This document shows positions 1 to 7,800 of a stretch of DNA of 64,000 bases, piece after piece (position 1 is the stretch's first letter; every line of letters starts with the position of its first letter). A program made the translations under genes and the position numbers. The stretch covers positions 2,497,690 to 2,561,689 of the forward strand of contig NZ_DS022276.1 in assembly GCF_000153725.1 (NCBI RefSeq), written 5' to 3'. The notes below the pieces were generated by a model that saw only the letters and a list, made by a program, of their open reading frames with translations, had not been told where the DNA came from and did not search any database. The stretch is from Salipiger bermudensis HTCC2601 (GTDB taxonomy: Bacteria; Pseudomonadota; Alphaproteobacteria; Rhodobacterales; Rhodobacteraceae).

Positions 1-1
1 G

Positions 2-1564
2 ACGCGCCTCTGGACCTTCGTCCTCAGCATTGCGATCAACCTGCTGGCGCTGGCCGTTCCGCTGGCCTTGCTTCATGTCTACGACCGGATCCTGCCGAAC
101 CAGTCCATCGGCACGGCCTACGTGATCTTCTCGGTCGCCGCCGTCAGCGTCGTCGTCGCGGCTTTCCTGCGGTATGTTCGCTCGGCCAGTCTCGCGCGTT
201 CCGGCGCCGAGGCGGAGTATCGCCTCTGGATGAGGGTCGTCCACGGGGCTTTCTCGGACCCTGCAACGCGCAGCCTGAAGCCAGAACACCGCGAAATTCT
301 GTTCACTTCGCCAGCCCGCGCGCAGGACGCGCTTGTCGGGCAGTCGATGCTGCCGATCTTCGATGCGCCGTTCGGTTTGGTCTTCGTCTGGCTGGTCTGG
401 TTTCTTGGCGGACCGCTGGTCCTTGCGCCGCTGGGGGTCGCTGCATTGGCGATCGTCATCATCATGACGTCCGCCGGTGCGCATCCCGAGGCGCTGAAGA
501 CAGAGCTGCACCGCGAAGGCCGCGTCAGCGCGGTGTTCGCGGCGCTGGCGCGCACGGGTGGCGGGGCACTGATCAAGGGTGTGAGCGCACAACTCTACGC
601 CATGCTGTACCGCGAGCGCGGCACGATGGCCGCCGCGCAAGCCCGGCTCGACCGTATGGACGGGTTGCTGACAGACGTGACGCAGAGTGCGAGCCTGTTC
701 GTCATGCTCCTCCTGCTCGGTTTTGGCGCGGGGCAAGTGCTGTCCGGGGATCTCACTTCGGGCGGGCTTGCGGCCTGCACACTGCTCGGATCTCGCGGGA
801 CGCTGCAGCTTGTGGGGCTTGCCTCGGCACTGGTGCGGCGGCAGCGCGCGAAGGTGGCCTATGATGAGCTTGAGCGGCTGATCGAGACCGAGACGGTCGA
901 GGAGCGCCGGGAGGCGCCAGCGCTCGGCATGCCGCTTGGGGTCGAGCTTGAACTCGACGGGCATTTGGCGTCGATCGCGCCGGGTGAGATCGTGGCGGTG
1001 CAGGCGGGCGGTGCGGTGGCGAGCGGTCGTGCGCTGAAGCATATGGTCGACAGCCTCTGGAAGGAGCGCGCGTCGGTCTCGCTGCGCCTCGGCGGGCGGG
1101 CGGTGCGGTTTGCCGACGTCGAGCGTAGCGTGCGCTTCCTTGCTGCTCAGCCGGATCTTATCGACGGAAGCTTGCTCGACAACATCACCCGCTTCGACCC
1201 GTCGCTCACCGAGGAAGCGATGGCGCTTTCGCGGATGATCGGCCTCGACGCCGGGGTCGCGCGTCTCCCGCACGGGTACCAGACGCTGTGCGGCCCGAGC
1301 CAGACCACAGTGACCCCGGGCATGGCGAGCCGGGCCGCCATCATTCAGGTGCTTGTGGGCGGGCCCGGGCTGGTGCTGCTTCAACGCCCGGCCATTGGGC
1401 TCGACATCGCCGGGGTGCAGGCCCTCGCAGAGACGCTTTCAGCGCAGGCGGGCCACAAGACGATCATAATGGCCACCGAACGGGCTGAGTTGATCGCGAT
1501 TGCCGGGCAGACGCTGACCTTCTCCACGCCTGAGCAGATCGCAGCGGAGGAGGTGGTCGCATGA
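2..1564 (+). CDS. Type I secretion ABC half-transporter with degenerate ATPase (5' end outside window)
   Basis: The reading frame is open from base 2, so the start lies to the left; about 520 residues are visible. The first part holds hydrophobic spans of an ABC exporter membrane domain (for example the leucine/alanine-rich segment before LLHVYDRILPNQ, and FVMLLLLGFGAG). The C-terminal third aligns with an ATPase domain by its spacing and by QPDLIDGSLLDNI, but the motifs are broken. The Walker A position reads QAGGAVASGRA (about 1001-1033). The signature position reads VTPGM. Walker B reads GLVLLQRPAIGLD (about 1368-1406). The H-loop position reads MATERAE. It overlaps the next ABC gene by ATGA, so the two probably form a heterodimer exporting the large repeat protein downstream. 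Membership of the PrtD/LapB/RtxB exporter type is inferred. Confidence 0.85.
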   Translation, partial: TRLWTFVLSIAINLLALAVPLALLHVYDRILPNQSIGTAYVIFSVAAVSVVVAAFLRYVRSASLARSGAEAEYRLWMRVVHGAFSDPATRSLKPEHREILFTSPARAQDALVGQSMLPIFDAPFGLVFVWLVWFLGGPLVLAPLGVAALAIVIIMTSAGAHPEALKTELHREGRVSAVFAALARTGGGALIKGVSAQLYAMLYRERGTMAAAQARLDRMDGLLTDVTQSASLFVMLLLLGFGAGQVLSGDLTSGGLAACTLLGSRGTLQLVGLASALVRRQRAKVAYDELERLIETETVEERREAPALGMPLGVELELDGHLASIAPGEIVAVQAGGAVASGRALKHMVDSLWKERASVSLRLGGRAVRFADVERSVRFLAAQPDLIDGSLLDNITRFDPSLTEEAMALSRMIGLDAGVARLPHGYQTLCGPSQTTVTPGMASRAAIIQVLVGGPGLVLLQRPAIGLDIAGVQALAETLSAQAGHKTIIMATERAELIAIAGQTLTFSTPEQIAAEEVVA

Positions 1565-3570
1565 GCCCACATGACCAGTCTCTGCCAGCCACCGAGGCCA
1601 CCGAGACACGAGACACCGTGACCGCCACTGCACCGGACGCGCGGCTGCTTGCGCGCGCGATGACCGGTCTCGGTGGACGCAGAACCGAGGCCGTGATCGC
1701 CGAGGTCATCCCCGAGGGCGACCGGCTCCCGCTTCAGGATCTGGCCGAGGCTGCTCGACTGGCCGGGCTCTACGCCGATCTGCGCCATTCGGCACCGGCG
1801 GACTGGTCTGCCGGCATCGACGGCGCGCTGATTGCTGATGTCGACGGCAGGCGCTACGCTGTGGTCCGCCGGGACGGGGTGGGGCGGGTGCTCTCCGATG
1901 ACGGCGAGGAAGACGTCGCGATCGGGGCACGGGTCGCGGCGGCGCATCCGGTGCTGCATCTGCGGGCGCTAGCCGAAGAGGAAAGCGGTCACGCGATGTA
2001 CACGGCGCTTCGCAGCCGGGCGAGGCGCAACATGAGGGTGCTGTTCTTTCTCTCGCTGATGATCAACGCCGCCGCGCTGACGGTGCCGTTCTTCTCGATG
2101 GCGGTCTACGGCCAGGTGCTCGGCGCCGGCGCGGTCTCGAGCCTGCCCACGTTGATGTCCGGCGCCGCCATCGTGCTGCTGACCATGATGATCCTGCGCC
2201 ACATCCGCTCGCGCTACATGGCCGACGAGCATGCCCGCATCTCCGTATCCATCGACCGGATGCTGATGAACCGCCTGCTGCGCAAGCCGCCGGGCACGAC
2301 CCCACCGCAACTGCCCGAGGCGCTGCGCGCGCAGGCCCGGCAGGCCTCGGCCTCCGCCGATCTGTTTGCCCCGGCAAATGCCATGGCGATCTATGACGGC
2401 CCCTTTGTTGTGCTGACGTTGATCGCGCTCGTCTTCGTCGGCGGTGCGCTGGCACTGGTGCCGATGATCGTGCTGGGGCTCTTTGTGGTGACCGCGCATC
2501 TGGCAAGCGGCTCGTCGCACCCGGCGGATGTCGAGGTCACCCGCGCCGGCTCCGACCGGCGCAAGGCATTGGCCACACTGAAGGATCAGGCGACCAGCAT
2601 CCGCCGCCGCGGCCTGCAAGATGTCTGGATTGCGCGTTTCGACCAGCTTTCGCGGCTCGCGACGCAGGATGCGCTGCGGGTCCGCCGGCGTAGCGGCGGC
2701 ATGCAGGCGATCGGCTCCGCCGTCGGCACCGCGGCCGCGCTTTCGACGCTGGTGGTCGGGCTCGTCCTTGCGCTCGAGGGGCGGATCGCGCCCGGCGTCC
2801 TGATCGGGACGATGCTTTTGACGTGGCGCCTCACCGGTCCGGCGCAGGCGTTCTACATCGGCCTGCCGCGGATGCGCGCGCTGCAGGCGTCGTGGAAACG
2901 GCTGGAGCTGCTCCTCTTGCAGCCCACGGTCGCGAATGAGAACGTTGCCGCCCTGACGACACCGCGCGAGGCTCCGGGCGTCGAGGCCGCCGGGCTGTTC
3001 CTGCGCTACGACAAGGCGCCTTTTGCCGCGCTGTCAGGGATCTCGTTCAAGGTTGAGCCGGGGCAGGTCGTGGCGGTCATCGGGCCGAACGGTGCGGGCA
3101 AGTCGACGCTGATGCAGGTGCTCGCGGGACGGCTCAGACCCCAGTCCGGCAACCTGTTCCTGGGTGGTCGGCTGATGTCGCAATACGATCCCGACGACCT
3201 GTCGCTGACCATTGCCGCGACCGGGCTCTACCGCACGGATCTGGCGGAGGGCCCCGACGATATTAGCGAGGCCGAGCGCGAGCTCGAGGAGTGGCGCACC
3301 TTCAGCGCCCGGCCGGCGCCGCTCTATTTACTCGACAATCCGCTGGCGATCGGCGGCAGCGAGGCGCGGGACGAGATCGTGCGCTTCCTGCGCGCCACGC
3401 GCGGCAAGGCCACGGTGTTTTTTGCCACCCACGACACCGAGCTCGTTTCGGAGGCCGATCTGGCGATCGTCCTCGACAAGGGTGGGCTGGTGTATTTCGG
3501 GCCGGTTCAGGCCCCGGAACAGACCGAGGGACAAGCAATGGCGACTGTCACGACGGGAGACGCGACATGA
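1561..3570 (+). CDS. Type I secretion ABC half-transporter with intact Walker A but no signature motif
   Basis: 669 residues. An N-terminal soluble region (about residues 1-150) sits where bacteriocin/RTX exporters carry a C39 peptidase-like domain; no catalytic cysteine is evident. Hydrophobic spans follow from about residue 160 (VLFFLSLMINAAALTVPFFSM) to about 430. The ATPase domain has a perfect Walker A, GPNGAGKST, at about residues 508-516. The Walker B position reads LYLLDNPL, with Asn where the catalytic Glu belongs. The H-loop FFATHDTE is kept. No LSGGQ-like sequence lies before Walker B; the region reads DDISEAERELEEW. The ATPase can work, if at all, only as a composite with the upstream partner. 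The start overlaps the upstream stop (ATGA). Confidence 0.88.
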   Translation: MSPHDQSLPATEATETRDTVTATAPDARLLARAMTGLGGRRTEAVIAEVIPEGDRLPLQDLAEAARLAGLYADLRHSAPADWSAGIDGALIADVDGRRYAVVRRDGVGRVLSDDGEEDVAIGARVAAAHPVLHLRALAEEESGHAMYTALRSRARRNMRVLFFLSLMINAAALTVPFFSMAVYGQVLGAGAVSSLPTLMSGAAIVLLTMMILRHIRSRYMADEHARISVSIDRMLMNRLLRKPPGTTPPQLPEALRAQARQASASADLFAPANAMAIYDGPFVVLTLIALVFVGGALALVPMIVLGLFVVTAHLASGSSHPADVEVTRAGSDRRKALATLKDQATSIRRRGLQDVWIARFDQLSRLATQDALRVRRRSGGMQAIGSAVGTAAALSTLVVGLVLALEGRIAPGVLIGTMLLTWRLTGPAQAFYIGLPRMRALQASWKRLELLLLQPTVANENVAALTTPREAPGVEAAGLFLRYDKAPFAALSGISFKVEPGQVVAVIGPNGAGKSTLMQVLAGRLRPQSGNLFLGGRLMSQYDPDDLSLTIAATGLYRTDLAEGPDDISEAERELEEWRTFSARPAPLYLLDNPLAIGGSEARDEIVRFLRATRGKATVFFATHDTELVSEADLAIVLDKGGLVYFGPVQAPEQTEGQAMATVTTGDAT

Positions 3571-4862
3571 AACGCAAGAAACTCGATTTCGTGCTGCACG
3601 ATGGCCCCTCGGTGAAACTCGCCCGCCTCGCGGCGCTGGTCATCGTCATCGCCATCGCGGTGATCGTTGTCTGGAGCATCTTTGCCAATGTCTACGAGGT
3701 GGCCAAGGCCCACGGCGTGATCGAGCCGGTCGACCAGATCCGTCCGGTGGAGAGCCGGCAGGGCGGTCGTGTCGCGCTCGTTGCGGTCGAGCTTGGCGAA
3801 TACGTCGAAGAGGGGGAGCTTCTGGTCTCGCTGTCGCGCTCCGAGGTTGTGTCGCGCCGCGATGAGCTGCGGGCCCAGATCGCCGGTCTCGAGATCGAGA
3901 CCGAAATGCTCGACGCCCAAGTCTCGCAACGGCCGGCGGATTTCTCTCGCTGGGAAGATGAGTTCCCGACCCTCGTGGCGCGCGAAGAGGCCTCGCTCGA
4001 AGCGGCGCTGGCGCTGCTCGAGGTCCAGCGCCTTGAAGTGAAGGCCCGGATCGCGCAGCGCACCTCCGATATCGCCGCCGTGGGAGATCAGCTTCCGCTG
4101 ATTGCTGAAGAGCTCGCGATGCTTGAGCGCTCGCAATCGGTCACCGAAGATCTTCGCTCGCGCAACCTCGCAACGCAGCAACAGGCCGACGAACAGATGC
4201 AGCGGTTGGATGGCCTCAGGCTCCGACAGCAGGAACTGCGCGGCGAGCGCGAGCGGGCGACGCAGAATATCGAGGAGCTCGAGGCCACGCTGCGCCGCAT
4301 TGACCTCGATGCCGTGGCCGAGGCGCGCTCCCGGATCGCCGAGGCGCAGGCGCAATTGCGCGGCCTGAAAGCACGCGAGGCCGCGCTCGAGCAGGAGGTC
4401 GTCGAGGTCGACATCCGCGCCCCGGTCGCGGGCTTTGTCCAAAGCCTGCCCGACGAATCCACCGGCGACGTGATTGATCCGGGCGGGGTCGTGGCCACCA
4501 TCGTGCCGGGCAGCGGCGAACTGCGCTTTGCCGGGCGGCTGGCCCCGCGTGACATCGGCTTCGTGCGGCAGGATCAGCCGGTGCGGCTGAAGATCGACAG
4601 CTACGACTTTAGCCGCTACGGCGCGCTCGAGGGCAGAGTGGTCGAGATTTCGCCCACCTCGACCGTCGATCAGCGCGGCGAGAGTTTCTACGAGGTGCTC
4701 GTGGGTATCGAGCAGACCTTCTTTCGCAATGCCGATGACGGGCTCGACCTGATGCCTGGGATGACTGGCGAGGCCGATATCGTCACCGGTGCCAAGACCG
4801 TGTTCCAGTATGTCTGGAAGCCGGTCTACACCAATCTCGACCTAGCTCTGAGCGAACGCTGA
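3567..4862 (+). CDS. HlyD/PrtE-type membrane fusion protein of the type I secretion system
   Basis: 431 residues from the ATG at 3567, which overlaps the upstream TGA (ATGA); an open frame continues upstream but only inside the ABC gene. A short basic cytoplasmic tail is followed by one transmembrane span (about residues 17-37, LAALVIVIAIAVIVVWSIF) and the family's beta strand GVIEPVDQIRPVESRQGGRV. A long charged coiled-coil hairpin runs over about residues 95-270. The lipoyl half-motif VDIRAPVAGFVQSLP follows, and then a C-terminal beta-barrel. The protein would link the inner-membrane ABC dimer to an outer-membrane TolC-type channel. No TolC gene is in the window. Confidence 0.93.
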   Translation: MKRKKLDFVLHDGPSVKLARLAALVIVIAIAVIVVWSIFANVYEVAKAHGVIEPVDQIRPVESRQGGRVALVAVELGEYVEEGELLVSLSRSEVVSRRDELRAQIAGLEIETEMLDAQVSQRPADFSRWEDEFPTLVAREEASLEAALALLEVQRLEVKARIAQRTSDIAAVGDQLPLIAEELAMLERSQSVTEDLRSRNLATQQQADEQMQRLDGLRLRQQELRGERERATQNIEELEATLRRIDLDAVAEARSRIAEAQAQLRGLKAREAALEQEVVEVDIRAPVAGFVQSLPDESTGDVIDPGGVVATIVPGSGELRFAGRLAPRDIGFVRQDQPVRLKIDSYDFSRYGALEGRVVEISPTSTVDQRGESFYEVLVGIEQTFFRNADDGLDLMPGMTGEADIVTGAKTVFQYVWKPVYTNLDLALSER

Positions 4863-4872
4863 GGAGGACATC

Positions 4873-7800
4873 ATGGCTGGATCCGATCCCGACACACCGA
4901 TTGGCGTAACAAAGGGCGCGGGCTCGGAGCAGCAGGTCCGGGAAGAGATTTTCGGCTGGTTTTACCAGACACCGGAGGGCCTGGTTCCGGTGCCCGAAGA
5001 GGCTGGCGACGGCGCCGCTATGGGCGATACGGGCGAGGCACAGGATCCGGTCCGCTGTTTTGTTCTGCCTCATGCGGCCCTCGGTGGCGTGGCAACACAC
5101 GGACCCGGGGCAGGATCGTCGCTCACGCCTGCGCCTTTGCCGACCCCGTTGTCGCCAGATCTGCACCGTCCGCTGACCGATATCGGCGTCGAGGTGACGC
5201 AAAACCATCTTGTCGTTCCCGAGCACGTCCTGCCGCACCTGCCCGCGGTCCTGCCGTATCTTCCGCCCCTTGTCGCCACGCCCGGCCCCGGTGCCCATCT
5301 AGGGACGGGGCCGGAGACGCCCGATCAGGTCGAAACGCCGAGCGAAAAACCGGCCCCCGGAGCGATGCCGCCGCAGAGGGGCCCGGACGTGCCGCCGCCG
5401 ACGCTCGGCAATGACAAGACACCTCCGCTGACGCCGGATCCGCTGGTCGCACCGCCGCTCAAGGGCCCGGACGTATCGCCCCCGACGCTCGGCAATGACA
5501 AGACACCTCCGCTGACGCCAGATCCGCTGGTGGCACCGCCGCTCAAGGGCCCGGACGTGCCGCCGCCGACGCTGGGCAATGACAAGACGCCTCCGCGGAC
5601 GCCGGATCCGCTGGTGGCACCGCCGCAGAAGGGCCCGGACGTACCGCCTCCGACGCTGGGCAACGACAAGACGCCTCCGCTGACGCCGGACCCGATGGTC
5701 GTGCCGCCGCTCAAGGGCCCGGACGTACCGCCTCCGACGCTGGGCAACGACAAGACACCTCCGCTGACGCCAGATCCGCTGGTGGCACCGCCGCTCAAGG
5801 GCCCGGACGTGCCGCCGCCGACGCTGGGCAATGACAAGACGCCTCCGCGGACGCCGGATCCGCTGGTGGCACCGCCGCAGAAGGGCCCGGACGTACCGCC
5901 TCCGACGCTGGGCAACGACAAGACGCCTCCGCTGACGCCGGACCCGATGGTCGTGCCGCCGCTCAAGGGCCCGGACGTACCGCCTCCGACGCTGGGCAAC
6001 GACAAGACACCTCCGCTGACGCCAGATCCGCTGGTGGCACCGCCGCTCAAGGGCCCGGACGTGCCGCCGCCGACGCTGGGCAATGACAAGACGCCGCCGC
6101 TGACGCCGGATCCGCTGGTGGCACCGCCGCAGAAGGGCCCGGACGTGCCGCCGCCGACGCTGGGCAACGACAAGACGCCTCCGCTGACGCCGGACCCGAT
6201 GGTCGTGCCGCCGCTCAAGGGCCCGGACGTGCCGCCGCCGACGCTCGGCAATGACAAGACGCCGCCGCTGACGCCGGATCCGCTGGTGACACCGCCGCTC
6301 AAGGGCCCGGACGTGCCGCCGCCGACGCTCGGCAACGACAAGACGCCTCCGCTGACGCCGGATCCGCTCGTGGTGCCGCCGCAGAAGGGCCCGGACGTGC
6401 CGCCGCCGACGCTGGGCAATGACAAGACGCCGCCGCTGACGCCCGATCCGCTGGTGACACCGCCGCTCAAGGGCCCGGACGTGCCGCCGCCGACGCTGGG
6501 CAATGACAAGACCCCGCCGTTGACGCCGGATCCGCTGGTGACACCGCCGCTCAAGGGCCCGGACGTACCGCCTCCGACGCTGGGCAACGACAAGACACCT
6601 CCGCTGACGCCAGATCCGCTGGTGGCACCGCCGCTCAAGGGCCCGGACGTGCCGCCGCCGACGCTGGGCAATGACAAGACGCCGCCGCTGACGCCGGATC
6701 CGCTCGTGGTGCCGCCGCAGAAGGGCCCGGACGTGCCGCCGCCGACGCTGGGCAACGACAAGACGCCTCCGCTGACGCCGGACCCGATGGTCGTGCCGCC
6801 GCTCAAGGGCCCGGACGTGCCGCCGCCGACGCTCGGCAATGACAAGACGCCGCCGCTGACGCCGGATCCGCTGGTGACACCGCCGCTCAAGGGCCCGGAC
6901 GTGCCGCCGCCGACGCTCGGCAACGACAAGACGCCTCCGCTGACGCCGGATCCGCTCGTGGTGCCGCCGCAGAAGGGCCCGGACGTGCCGCCGCCGACGC
7001 TGGCCAATGACAAGACACCTCCGTTGACGCCGGATCCGCTGGTGACACCGCCGCTCAAGGGCCCGGACGTACCGCCTCCGACGCTGGGCAACGACAAGAC
7101 CCCGCCGTTGACGCCGGATCCGCTGGTGACACCGCCGCTCAAGGGCCCGGACGTACCGCCCCCGACGCTCGGCAACGACAAGACGCCTCCGCTGACGCCG
7201 GATCCGCTGGTGACACCGCCGCTCAAGGGCCCGGACGTACCGCCCCCGACGCTGGGCAACGACAAGACGCCTCCGCTGACGCCGGATCCGCTCGTGGTGC
7301 CGCCGCAGAAGGGCCCGGACGTGCCGCCGCCGACGCTGGGCAATGACAAGACGCCGCCGCTGACGCCGGATCCGCTGGTGACACCGCCGCTCAAGGGCCC
7401 GGACGTGCCGCCGCCGACGCTGGGCAATGACAAGTCCCCGCCGTTGACGCCGGATCCGCTGGTGGCACCGCCGCTCAAGGGCCCTGACGTGCCGCCGCCG
7501 ACGCTGGGCAACGACAAGACGCCTCCGCTGACGCCGGATCCGCAGGTGGTGCCGCCGCTCAAGGGCCCGGACGTGCCGCCGCCGACGCTGGGCAACGACA
7601 AGACGCCTCCGCTGACGCCGGACCCGATGGTCGTGCCGCCGCAGAAGGGCCCGGACGTACCGCCTCCGACGCTGGGCAACGACAAGACGCCGCCGCTGAC
7701 GCCAAACTACATTGCGCAGGTCTCCGGCGATGATACCGGGTCGGTGACCGAGGACACGGCCCAGACGACAGGCGGCAAGCTCGACGTGACCGACCCGGAC

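Noticed and set aside
5381-7699. Possible CRISPR array, because of the regular repeat
   Set aside because: The period contains no variable spacers; the units are contiguous coding repeats in one frame.
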